From: Agelas oroides
Taxonomy: Eukaryota > Porifera > Demospongiae > Agelasida > Agelasidae
NCBI GenBank assembly: GCA_949130485.1
Contig: OX422204.1
Coordinates: forward strand, 6,324,015-6,388,014
Length of the DNA stretch: 64,000 nucleotides
Reading direction: 5' to 3'
Shown one piece after another: positions 31,169 through 43,000 of this stretch (position 1 is its first letter; each line of letters opens with the position of its first letter). The position numbers and the translations under genes were made by a program. Under the pieces are notes generated by a model. The model did not search any database, was not told where the DNA came from, and saw only the letters and a list, made by a program, of their open reading frames with translations.

Positions 31169-31387
31169 GGAGACACTCTGCATAAATCATCCCTGACTCC
31201 ACTATCTATGCATAAATCGAGTGTGTGCCAAGAACGCCGTACGCATGGCTCCATAATCTTGCAGGCCCGGGGGCTGTGTGGCTTTTGAGGCCACTCCACT
31301 GGAATTACTTGCTTGTTTCAAAATGAACTCATCTTCCCACCTACTAGTGCCTGAATCCCCGCAGATGACAATTTTCAATCTTGTTCT

Positions 31388-31500
31388 AGGGGGGACAATA
31401 TTCACTGAGGTGGGACATTATTCACCGGTGAATAATGTCCTAGGGGGACAATATTCACTAGTGAATAATGTCCGGGGGGACAGTAGTCACCAGTGAATAT
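31388..31500. repeat. GTGAATAATGTCC repeat, right cluster
   Basis: Several direct and inverted copies of GGACATTATTCAC / GTGAATAATGTCC and GGACAATATTCACT. Together with 30437-30537 it may form the two ends of one ~1.1-kb foldback element invaded by the MITE at 30859. Confidence 0.6.
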
Positions 31501-31501
31501 T

Positions 31502-31531
31502 GGGAGGGGGGGGGGGGGGGGGGGGGGGGGG
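31502..31531 (+). repeat. Long G homopolymer
   Basis: An almost pure run of about 25 G residues directly before the first satellite monomer. It may form quadruplex structures and is a likely site of length error. Confidence 0.7.
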
Positions 31532-31539
31532 ACACTGTA

Positions 31540-31995
31540 CACTATGACAACGGCATTATACGGAGACGGATTTGTTAGCAGGCTCGTCAAGGTTTGTGCG
31601 CTTTTTGTACCGACTGAGGGTTCACATTTTTAAACTGTCAATACGCTAAGGTTCTTGTTGATATGCTATTTGCATTAGTGCAACCTTTGTTCCGGGCTAG
31701 GTTTAGCCGCGAATTTGCGTGAATTTCCATCGACGGTGTTATACGGCGTTGCAGGAGACGGATTTGTTAGCAGGCTCGTCAAGGTTTGTGCGCGTTTGTA
31801 CCGACTGAGGGTTCATATTTTTAATCTCTCCACACCCTAAGGTTCTTGTTGATATGCTATTTGCATTAATGCAACCTTTGTTCCGGGCTAGGTTTAGCCG
31901 CGAACTTGGGTGAATTTCCATTGACGGCATAATACGGCGTTGCAGGAGACGGATTTGTTAGCAGGCTCGTCCAGGTTTGTGCGCTTTTTGTGAAG
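31540..31995 (-). repeat. Satellite type A, first block (~2.4 monomers of ~191 bp)
   Basis: Direct repeats of a monomer with GATATGCTATTTGCATTAGTG, TTCCGGGCTAGGTTTAGCCG, GTGAATTTCCATTGACGGC and GTTGCAGGAGACGGATTTG. The minus strand carries the open 64-codon frame. The block ends abruptly in the middle of a monomer at about 31992. Confidence 0.9.
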
Positions 31996-32619
31996 TGGCT
32001 CTAGCACACTTTCTAATGCAGGTGTGCTTACACCACCATGTAGAAAGTGTGTGTAGCGCACTCAACAGTGCAAGTGTACTTTCAACACCATTTACAAAGT
32101 GTTTAGTGCACACTTAAGCATGTTATCAATATACCAGTAGCCCATGGTCAAAGGTGTTCAAGGTACACCGGTACCTACGAAATGATATACTATAGGTCAG
32201 CATGGTCATCTATATACCTACCTGATACTTATATTCTCCTTCCATTTGCAGTGCTTGAAGAGCTAGCTAGGGTTCTACTTGAAGTTAACGGATATGAAGA
32301 CACAAGCGGATATGAAGACACAAGTTAACAGATATGAAGACACAAGTTGGACAACAGTCAGTCTCAAGTTGGAGTGACAACATTAGTAACATGTCAATGC
32401 GTAGTTACTTTCATGTAGTTTCAGATAGTCCACTTAGTTACACTTCACACCACCTTTGAACAAACAAACACTCTCCGGTTAAATATGAAGATAATATTAG
32501 TTGTAAGGTACGTGGACCATGCATTATAAATTTATACTTATTCACTACAAGTACTCATGTTTATATTTCCCATTACAACAAGCAACAAACAAGAACAATG
32601 CATGAAAGTATTTGCTCAA

Positions 32620-35060
32620 GTCAGGGGTACATACATGTTCACCACCCAGTAATATCAATGACTGCTTACTTTAGTATTGATCATACAAATGTAGAGATGG
32701 AGAAGAATGCTGAAACCAAGATTTTACGTTAGTTGAAGGATTGGCATCTTTCTCAGCAAACTAAAGGTAAACGAACACCATTAAGGTAGGACAACCTTGA
32801 ATCACAAATCTCCGAGCCATGTGGACAGACTGATGGGTAATGTCTAAGCGTACACAAGATTCAAAAAAGTTTGTACCAAACTGCTTTCTCTAGCTGATAA
32901 TGCCAAAAAACTCAATTTTTAGTCCCTCAGCTAAAATAAAAATTTGCACCCTCTCCAAGGCTCCACCCCCAGTCTGACCACATCATCAACACACACACAA
33001 AACAAGTAAAAACTTTACGTATGGGTTTGTCCTGGGACCACTTCAGTTCCAGTCAACAGGCCAAAACACACATTTGACCTCAAAAGCAGTAATTTTGGCT
33101 ATGCTGGCTTTCAAGAAAAATTCGACACACCTCCACTCAAACCAACCAACACTGAGCCCAGTTTCAGAAAGCTCAACTCACCCTCTACAAAATTACGTAT
33201 GCTTTTTCCCGCTCACCTCCAGGCCAGGGAGTTATGCCCACAAACCTACTCCCTGTCATTGCCCCTAGAATGGAGCCAAGTTACACACATTCCCGCTAGC
33301 ATAAAATCGGGCGGGGCCTACAAGCCCGAAAAGTCAGCTTTCTACAGTACCTTTGCCAGACAACTGTGTGATGACACCCGTCTTCCAGGAGGGCTCTCTG
33401 CCTTTCCACCACACTCACAAACATTCAAGCCCACCCAGGCAAGCTTTGCACACACAAATAGCCAACCATCACATTCAACGAGCTAGAAAATCTTTTTACT
33501 GTTTTTTTTTTTGTTTTTTTTTTGTGTTGGAGGATTTCTTCAAAGTTCCGCCCAGCCACATGAAAGTGCCGCCAGACCACTACAAAGGGCCGCAGGCCAC
33601 ATCAAAGGGACACGCCCCCCTTGTTGATTCCGGTTGCCGCCATGGGAAAGTGTAAACAAGCCAATGAATTTCAATCGCGCCATTATGGTCACCCGACTCA
33701 TTAATTATTCATGAGCGGAATCGGCCCGATTCGCGATTCAAGGTTGTCCTACCTTAAATGTAGCTACATTTCTCCATATCTGGGGTATACGTGTTTGCCC
33801 AACAGGTAGCTAACTGAACCAACTGCTTGTTCTAATTATGAATGTAGAAGTGGTCAAGACCAAGATTTTGAGTTAGTTGATGGATTGGTATCCATCCGAC
33901 TCAGATAAAGGTAACTGATTACCAGAGAAAAGCTGTATGCCCATATCGGGGGTACATACATGCTTGCCCCAAAGGTAAGTGCACCGAATGCTTCATCTAA
34001 TATAAGTCTTGATCATAAATGCAGAGGTGGAAAGGAATGCTAAAACCAAAATTTTGAGTTAGTTGTATCTGTCTTAGCCAAACAAAGGTAACCGAATACC
34101 ATATAATGTGTACCCATTTGACCATGAATGCCACACAGGTAGTGTACCGGATGGTTGTTCTAAGTCATGATTATGAATGTAGAGGTGGAAAGGAATGCTA
34201 AAACCGAAACTTGAAGTAATTTGATGGATTGGTATTCGTCTGAGCCAACTAAAGGTAACCGAATACCATAAAATGTACCCATTTGGGCATATAGGGTGTA
34301 CGTACATGAACGCCCCACAGGTAAGTGTACCTGACGCTTGTTCTAAGTCACAATCATGAATGTAGAGGTGGAAAGGGATGCTAAACCCATATTTGAAGTA
34401 ATTTGATGGATTGGTATCCAACAAAAGTAACCGAATAGCATAAAATGTACCCATTTGGGCATATAGGGTATGTACAAGAACGCCCCACAGGTAAGTGTAC
34501 CGGACGCTTGTTCTAAGTCACAATCATGAATGTAGAGGTGGAAAGGAATGCTAAAAGCAAGATTTTGAGTTAGTTGATGGATTGGTATCCGTCTGAGCCA
34601 AATAAAGGTAACCAAATACCATAAAATGTACCCTTTTGGCCATATCGGGGCCGGGGTGCGTACATCAACACTCCGCAGGTAGTGTACCGGATGCTCGTTC
34701 TAAGTTGCAATCATGAATGTAGAGGTGGAAAGGAATGCTAAACCTGAGATTTGAAGTAATTTGATGGATTGGTATCCACCTGAGCCAAATAAATGTAACC
34801 GAATACCATAAAATGAACCCATTTGGTCATATCGGAGGTATACGTACATGAACGCTCCACAGGTAGGGTGTACCAGATGCTTGTTCTAAGTCACAATCAT
34901 GAATGTAGAGGTGGAAAGGAATGCTAAAAGCAAGATTTGAAGTAATTTAATGGATTGGTATCCACCTGAGTGAAATAAAGGTAACCGAATACCATAAAAT
35001 GTACCCTTTTGGCCATATCGGGTGGTATACGTACATGAACGCCCCACATGTAACTGTACC
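32620..35060. repeat. ~180-bp tandem repeat, about eight units
   Basis: Units share AATGTAGAGGTGGAAAGGAA, GATGGATTGGTATCC and AAAGGTAACCGAATACCAT, with a spacing of about 158-185 bp. One unit is split by the TTAA-type insertion at 32785-33753. Open frames on the minus strand simply follow the periodicity. Confidence 0.8.
32785..33753. mobile_element. TTAA-target element (piggyBac/Kolobok-type, non-autonomous)
   Basis: The TIRs begin GGTAGGACAACCTTGAATC at 32785 and end with its complement at 33753. TTAA is present on both sides (32781-32784 and 33754-33757). The host sequence is a known tandem unit (ACCATTAAATG versus ACCATAAAATG in siblings), which confirms a real insertion. The length is 969 bp with no transposase. 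Confidence 0.85.
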
Positions 35061-35069
35061 GGCAGTCAC

Positions 35070-36720
35070 ATGGTGAGCAGTCCTGAATATATAGAACAAT
35101 GTGTTGTCTTGCAAACGCTCCAGTTTCTAGTCGTCTGATGGGACATTACAATAAGGGGATCAAGGTTCTTTGCCAGACACAGCCCTCTGTGTGTCTACCC
35201 TCTGACCTCATTGCACATACCAATACATGTATCTCCTAGGCCTTATTTGCATACTGGAAGCAATCAAACACTTGAGGTAGCAAAGGCATGGAAACAAGGG
35301 TAGAGCAGAATATGTTTTCAAGACAAGCTTTCTCTTTCTCCCTCACATTAGTTTTCATACAAATGTTGAAATGTTTGGCCCAGCCTTGTTCCCAGCCCTT
35401 CTCTGCCTCTGTTTTGTATAGAGGGATCCTAAGAGATATGGTCATGTGTTGTGACATCAGGGGACAGAAGACATAGACACATGGAGGGCAGTACCTGATG
35501 AAGAAGCTTGGGTGAGGCCATTTCTTGTAATGAGCCTGGAGACCAGAGCATTTGCAAAGCAATTTAAGTGTCAAACAGCTTGTTCAATTCGTACTCTCAC
35601 GTTACATGCATTTTGACTTGCAACGTTAAGTGCATTCACTTATGAGTGCATATTTGCTATTAAGCACTAGTTGTGTGAATGTGGTCACTGTATAACTCTA
35701 AAGCACACACTGAATTGCACCTTGCTGTTACGTAGGTGCTCACTTCCTTCATAAGTGTAAATGCATGAGTACACGGTATTAAAACCAGCATCATCTCGTG
35801 TGTCTATACTCTGTCTACCTGATGCTATTACACATTGTGTGTGATTAGATCTCCCTTGCCTTCCCACCTTCCTACTTGGTATTTGTAAACTCCAAGTGGT
35901 CAAAGACTAGAAGAGGTTAAGGTCAAGGAATGAGGCTACGATGGCCAATGTTTAGAGCGAAGTTTACATCAGATATGTCCAAGAGTCAAATGCAATGTAA
36001 AATTCTAAAGATAGCTATGCACATTCACTCATCATGACAGTTTTGAGCATCACATCTGGCAAGTCCTGTGAGAGTTGGTTCATCAGCCCTTTTTGTTGCA
36101 TGAATCAGTTTAGACAACAGCATTCTCATCTCTTGTGATTCTGCATGAATGGTATATAGTTTCCAAGTCACTCGGACACCTTCATTGACACGTGTTCCGT
36201 TTGATGGCTTTCTTGATGTACTTGAGAGTGGTGAGTAGTATACAGCTGTTGAGCATGGCTGCCTCTACATGTAGGCTGTGTTGATGTCCCTAAAGGAGCA
36301 GGATGCATACATGGGTTTCTGTAAACAGCCACGTTAACGTTAACATCATTCTACACATGAAAATTAAGTGAGCAATTGTGGGTTTACCCTAACTTGTCAA
36401 GTGACCCATTTCCTTAACTTACACAACTACAGTGTTTTAACCCTTGACTGACATGTGTTCTTGTTGTTTTATACACACATATGAAATCAGGACACCAGAA
36501 GAACAGAGATGAAGAACCAGTTCAGGTGCATACTCCATTTGTTATTGAGCATCATTCATCAGTTGAAACATGCCATACAGACTGAACAATTCTTGTATTG
36601 GACGTGTACTCCCTGTATGCTCACAATTTTGTAGGTGCTTTCACAGCTATTTCTTGGCCTCCACTTCATTCTTGTCACTTGCAATACAAACATTTGAATA
36701 ATGCAAGTTTTTTTGAGTGC
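35070..36720. other. Stretch without recognisable features
   Basis: Ordinary AT-rich sequence. No gene, RNA or repeat could be supported; short ORFs on both strands lack splice or domain evidence. Confidence 0.4.
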
Positions 36721-37090
36721 ATTGCACACTGTATTTGGTGTAAATACCTGGTGTGCACAGTATTCACTGCAGGGTTCAAAGCACACTCTGGTGAATAGTG
36801 TGCAGCCCTACATCTAGTGTACAACACACATCATAGTGGGTGTGTAGAGCACTCCAGCATCTGCCATTCTGGACACAACACTCAAGGTGTGCTATGAACA
36901 CCATATTGGGTGTGCTGGGAGGTACTGTAGAAGCACACCAAATCTGGTGTGCGAAGACCACTGCATGAAGTGTGTAGAGGACACCATTATGTGGTGTGAT
37001 AAACACACTTCTCCAGGTGTGTTCATGGCACTATATCAGGTGTGCCAGGAGGTACTGTGTAAGCACACCAGATTTGGTGTGTTTCAAACA
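36720..37090. repeat. GGTGTG/CACACC subterminal repeats
   Basis: About nine irregularly spaced copies of GGTGTG or its complement, with a repeated GGGAGGTACTGT / AGGAGGTACTGT block. Similar motifs lie at 32000-32110 at the other edge of the interruption. Confidence 0.55.
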
Positions 37091-37104
37091 CTTTATTTCT
37101 AAGA

Positions 37105-38660
37105 GTATATGCTATTTCCATTAGTGCAACGTTTGTTCCGGGCTAGGTTTAGCCGCGAATTTCCATTGACGGCATTATACGGCGTTGCAGGAGACGGATT
37201 TGTTGGCAGATTCGTCCAGGTTTGTGCGCTTTTTGTACCGACTGAGGGTTCACATTAATTTTCTTAACTGTCCATACCCTAAGGTTCTTGTTGATATGCT
37301 ATTTACATTAGCGCAACTTTTGTTCCGGGCTAGGTTTAGCCGCGAATTCACGTGAATTTCCATTGACGACATTACACGGCGTTGCAGGAGACGGATTTGT
37401 TAGCTGGTTCGTCCAGGTGTGTGCGCTATTTGTACTGACTGAGGGTTCTCATTCTTACACTGTCCATACCCTAAGGTTCTTGTTGATATGCTATTTGCAT
37501 TAGTGCAACTTTTGTTCCGGGCTAGGTTTAGCCTCGAATTTGCGTGAATTTCAAATGACGGCACAATACGGCGTTGCAGGAGACGGATTTGTTTGCAGGT
37601 TCGTCCAGGTTTGTGCGCTTTTTGTACCGACTGAGGGTTCACATTTTTAAACTATCCATACGCTAAGGTTCTTGTTGATATGCTATTTGCATTAGTGCAA
37701 CCTTTGTTCTGGGCTAGGTTTAGCCGCGGACTTGCGTGAATTTCCATTGAGGGCATAATACCGCGTTGCAAGAGACGGATTTGTTAGCAGGTTCGTCCAG
37801 GTTTGTGGGCTTTTTGTACCGACTGAGGGTTCACATTTTTAAAGTATCCATACCCTAAGGTTCTAGTTGATATGCTACATGTATTAGTGCAACCTTTGTT
37901 CCGGGCTAGGTTTAGCCGCGAACTTGGGTGAATCTCCATGACGGCATAATGCGGCGTTGCAGGAGACGGATTTGTTAGCAGGCTCGTCAAGTTTGTGCGC
38001 TTTTTGTACTGACTGAGGGTTCACATTTTTAAACTGTCCATACCCTAAGGTTCTTGTTGATATGCTATTTGCATTAGTGCAACCTTTGTTCCGGGCTAGG
38101 TTTAGCCACGAAATTGCGTGAATTTCCATTGACGGCATAATACCGCGCTGCAAGAGATGAATTTGTTAGCAGGTTCGACCAGGTTTGTGCGCTTTTTGTA
38201 CCGACTGAGGGTTCACATTTTTAAACTGTCCATACCCTAAGGTTCTTGTTGATATGCTATTTGCATTAGTGCAACCTTTGTTCCGGTCAAGGTTTAGCCG
38301 TGAACTTGCGTGAGTTTCCATTGACGGCATAATACTGCGTTGCAAGAGACGGATTTGTTAGCAGGTTCGTCCAGGTTTGTGCGCTTTTTGTACCGACTGA
38401 GGGTTCACATTTTTAAACTCTCCACACCATAAAGTTCTTGTTGATAAGCTATTTGCATTAGTGCAACCTTTGTTCCGGTCTAGGTTTAGCCGCGAACTTG
38501 CGTGAATTTCCATTGACGGCATAAAACGACGTTGCAGGAGACGGATTTGTTAGCAGGCTCGTCCAGGTTTGTGCGCTTATTGTACCGACTGAGGGTTCAC
38601 ATTTTTATAAAGTGTCCATACCCTAAGGTTCTTGTTGATATGCTATTTGCATTAGTGCAT
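37105..38660 (-). repeat. Satellite type A, second block (~8 monomers)
   Basis: Monomer starts (TTAGTGCAAC) lie at about 37121, 37308, 37500, 37692, 37884, 38074, 38266, 38458 and 38652, a spacing of 187-194 bp and mostly 192. Orientation is as in the first block. The minus strand encodes repeats of SRLNLARNKGCTNA and FKNVNPQSVQKAHK. Confidence 0.9.
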
Positions 38661-40080
38661 ACTTTGTTGACTCTTCGTGCCCATAGCTTCTTGATAATAT
38701 GCACCTTGCTTTACAGCAACCTTTGTACCGAGCTAGGAAGAGTCACGAATGTACGCGAATTTCCATTGACGGAAATATACGGCGCTGCAGTGGACGCAGA
38801 TATTGGCCGGCCCGTACAGCTTTGTGCGCCTTTTGCACCGAGAAAGGTTTTACATTTTTCAACACTGAATGCCCATAGATTCTTGATAAGATGCACATTG
38901 GATTAGTGCAACCTTTGTACCGAGCTAGGATAAGTCGCGAATGTACGCGAATTTCCATTGACGGCACTATACTGCGCTGCAGGGGACGGAGATATTGGCC
39001 GGCCCGTACTACAATGTGCGCCTTTTGCACCGAGAAAGGGTTTACATTTTAATAAACTCTACATGTCCATAGCTTCATGATAACATACACCTTACATTAG
39101 TGCAACGATTGTACCGGGCTAGGAAGAGTCACGAATGTACGCGAATTTCCATTGACGGAACTATACGGCGCTGCAGGTGACCGAGATATTGGCCGGCCCG
39201 TACAGCTTTGTGCACCTTTTGCACCGAGAAAGGATTTACATTTTTAAACTCTTCATGCCAATAGCTTCTTGATAATATGCACCTTGCATTAGTACAATCT
39301 TTGTACCGAGCTAGGAAGAGTCTCGAATGTACGCGAATTTCCATTGACAGCACTATACTGCGCTGCAGGGGACGGAGATATTGGCTGGCCCGTACAGCTT
39401 TATGCGCCTTTTGTACCGAGAAAAGGTTTACATTTTTAAACTCTTCATGCCCATAGCTTCTTGATAATATGCACCTTGCATTAGTACAACCTTTTTACCG
39501 AGCTAGGAAGAGTCGCGAATGTACACGAATTTCCATTGACGGCACTATACTGCGCTGCAGGGGACGGAGATATTGGCCGGCCCGTACAGCTTTGTGCGCC
39601 TTTTGCACCGAGAAAGGGTTTACATTTTTAAACTCTTCATGCCCATTGCTTCTTGATAATATGTACCTTGCATTAGTGCAACGATTGTACCGGGCTGGGA
39701 AGAGTCGCGCGAATGTACGCGAATTTCCATTGACGGAAATATACGGCGCTGCAGGTGACCGAGATATTTGCCGGCCCGTACAGCTTTGTGCGCCTTTTGC
39801 ACCAAGAAAGGGTTTACAATTTTAAACTCTTGATGCCCATAGCTTCTTGATAATATGCACCTTGCATTAGTGCAACCTTTGTACCCAGCTAGGAAGAGTC
39901 GCGAATGTACGCGAATTACCATTGACGGAACTATACTGCGCTGCAGGGGATGGAGATATTGGCCGGCCCGTACAGCTTCGTCCGCCTTTTGCACCGAGAA
40001 AGGGTTTACATTTGAAAACTCTTCATGCCCATACTTTATGATAATATGCACCTTGCATTAGTGAAACCTTTGTACCGAGC
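38660..40080 (-). repeat. Satellite type B, block 1 (~7 monomers)
   Basis: Monomers of 192-194 bp with CTTGCATTAGTGCAACCTTT, GGAAGAGTCGCGAATGTACG, TTCCATTGACGG and GATATTGGCCGGCCCGTAC. It aligns without gaps to type A at roughly three quarters of positions, so A and B are subfamilies of one satellite. It follows type A directly in the same orientation. Confidence 0.9.
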
Positions 40081-43000
40081 GCAGTATAGTGCCGTCAATG
40101 GAAATTCGCGTACATTCGAGACTCTTCCTAGCTCGGTACAAAGGTTGCACTAATGCAAGGTGCATATTATCAAGAAGCTATTGGCATGAAGAGTTTAAAA
40201 ATGCAAACCATTTCACGGTGCAAAAGGCGCACAAAGCTGGACGGGCCGGCCAATATCTGCGTCCTCTGCAGCGCAGTATAGAGCCGTCAATGGAATTCGC
40301 GTACATTCGCGACTCTTCCTAGCTCGGTACAAAGGTTGCACTAATGCAAGGTGCATATTATCAAGAAGCTATGGCCATGACGAGTTTAAAAATGCAAACC
40401 CTTTCTCGGTGCAAAAGGCGCATAAAGCTGTTTTGGCCGGCCAATATCTCTTCCCCTGGAGCGCAGTATAGTTCCGTAAATAGAAATTCGCGTACATTCG
40501 CGACTCTTCCTAGCTCGGTACAAAGGTTGCACTAATGCAAGGTGCATATTATCAAGAAGCTATGGGCATGTAGAGTTTAAAAATGCAAACCCTTTCTCGG
40601 TGCAAAAGGCGCACAAAGCTATACGGGCCGGCCAATATCTCCGTCCCCTTGAGCGCAGTATAATTCCGTGAATGGAAATTCGCGTACATTCGCGACTCTT
40701 CCTAGCTCGGTACAAAGGTTGCACTAATGCAAGGTGCATATTATCAAGAAGCTATTGGCATGAAGAGTTTAAAAATGCAAACCATTTCACGGTGCAAAAG
40801 GCGCACAAAGCTGGACGGGCCGGCCAATATCTGCGTCCTCTGCAGCGCAGTATAGAGCCGTCAATGGAATTCGCGTACATTCGCGACTCTTCCTAGCTCG
40901 GTACAAAGGTTGCACTAATGCAAGGTGCATATTATCAAGAAGCTATGGCCATGACGAGTTTAAAAATGCAAACCCTTTCTCGGTGCAAAAGGCGCATAAA
41001 GCTGTTTTGGCCGGCCAATATCTCTTCCCCTGGAGCGCAGTATAGTTCCGTAAATAGAAATTCGCGTACATTCGCGACTCTTCCTAGCTCGGTACAAAGG
41101 TTGCACTAATGCAAGGTGCATATTATCAAGAAGCTATGGGCATGTAGAGTTTAAAAATGCAAACCCTTTCTCGGTGCAAAAGGCGCACAAAGCTATACGG
41201 GCCGGCCAATATCTCCGTCCCCTTGAGCGCAGTATAATTCCGTGAATGGAAATTCGCGTACATTCGCGACTCTTCCTAGCTCAGTACAAAGGTTGCACTA
41301 ATGCAAGGTACATATTATCAAGAAGCTATGGGCATGAAGAGTTTAAAAATGCAAACCCTTTCTCGGTGCAAAAGGCGCACAAAGCTGGACGGACCGGCCA
41401 ATATCTGCATCCGCTGCAGAGCAGTATAGAGCCGTCAATGGAAATTCGCGTTCATTCGCGACTCTTCCTAGCTCGGTACAAAGGTTGCACTAATGCAAGG
41501 TACATATTGTTGAGAAGCTATGGGCATGAAGAGTTTAAAAATGCAAACCCTTTCTCGGTGCATAAGGCGCACCAGGCTGTACGGGCCAGCCAATATCTCC
41601 GTCCATAGGAGCGCAGTACAGTGCGTCAATGGAAATTCGCGAACATTCGCGACTCTTACTAGCTCGGTACAAAGGTTGCACTAATGCAAGGTGCATATTA
41701 TCAAGAAGCTATGGGCATGAAGAGTTTAAAAATGCAAGCACTTCTTCGGTGCTAAACGCGCACAAAGCTGTACGGTCCGGCCAATATCCGCGTCCACTGC
41801 AGCGCAGCATAGAGCAGTCAATGGAAATTCGCGTTCATTCGCGACTCTTCCTAGCTCGGTACAAAGGTTGCACTAATGCAAGGTGCATATTATCAAGAAG
41901 CTATGGGCCCGAAGAGTTTAAAAATACAAACCCTTTTTCGGTGCAAAAGACTCACAAAGCTGTACGGCCCGGCCAATATCTGCGTCCACTGCAGCGCTGT
42001 ATAGAGCCGTCAATGGAAATTCGCATATATTCGCGACTCTTCCTAGTTCGGTACAAAGGTTGCTCTACTGCAAGGTGCATATTATCAAGAAGCTATGGCC
42101 ATGAAGAGTTTAAAAATGCAAACCCTTTCTCGGTGCAAAAGGCGCACAAAGCTATACGGGCCGGCCAATATCTCCTTCCCCTTGAGCGCAGTATAATTCC
42201 GTCAATGGAAATTCGCGTACGTTCGCGACTTTTTCTAGCTCGGTACAAAGGTTGCACTAATGCAAGGTACATATTATCAAGAAGCTATGGGCATGAAGAG
42301 TTTAAAAATGCAAACCCTTTCTCGGTGCAAAAGGCGCACAAAGCTGGACAATCCTGCCAATATCTGAGTCCACTGCAGCGCAGTATAGAGCCGTCAATGG
42401 AAATTCGCGTTCATTCGCGACTCTTCCTAGCTCGTTACAAAGGTTGCACTAATGCAAGGTGCATATTATCAAAAAGCTATGGCCATGAAGAGTTTACAAA
42501 TGCAAACCCTTTCTCGGTGCAAAAGGCGCACAAAGCTGTACAGCCCGGCCAATATCTCCGTCCCCTTGAGCGCAGTATAATTCCGTCAATGGAAATTCGC
42601 GTACATTCGCGACTCTTCCTAGCTCGGAACAAAGGTTGCACTAATGCAAGGTGCATATTATCAAGAAGCTATGGCCATGACGAGTTTAAAAATGCAAACC
42701 CTTTCTCGATGCAAAAGGCGCACAAAGCTGTTCGGGCCAGCCAATATCTCCGTCCCCTGGAGCGCAGTATAGTTCCGTCAATGGAAATTCGCGTACATTC
42801 GCGACTCTTCCTAGCTCGGTACAAAGGTTGCACTAATGCAAGGTGCATATTATTAAGAAAATATGGGCATGAATAGTTTAAAAATGCAAACCCATTCTCG
42901 GTGCAAAAGGCGCACAAAGCTGTACGGTCCGGCCAATATCTGCGTCCACTGCAGCGCAGTATAGAGCCGTCAATGGAAATTCGCGTTCATTCGCGACTCT

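Larger units (their letters stand above)
31993..37100. other. 5.1-kb non-satellite interruption of the type A array
   Basis: Satellite stops within a monomer at ~31992 and resumes at ~37105 with about 50 bp of the monomer missing. Both edges are rich in CACACC/GGTGTG-type subterminal repeats (32000-32110 and 36720-37085). Between them are a short GGATATGAAGACACAAG triplication (32289-32345), a tandem repeat (32620-35060) and an unremarkable stretch (35070-36720). No coding gene is recognised. It may be one large insertion or an assembly of several. Confidence 0.5.

Noticed and set aside
34074-34615. Minus-strand ORFs of 90-126 codons
   Set aside because: They follow the ~180-bp tandem repeat and show the same peptide per unit, with no start or splice context.
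41629-42876. 415-codon ORF in the satellite as a protein gene
   Set aside because: It is one of many frames created by 192-bp monomers. It is duplicated with the higher-order repeat, and many other frames end by monomer indels. Kept only as a hypothesis.
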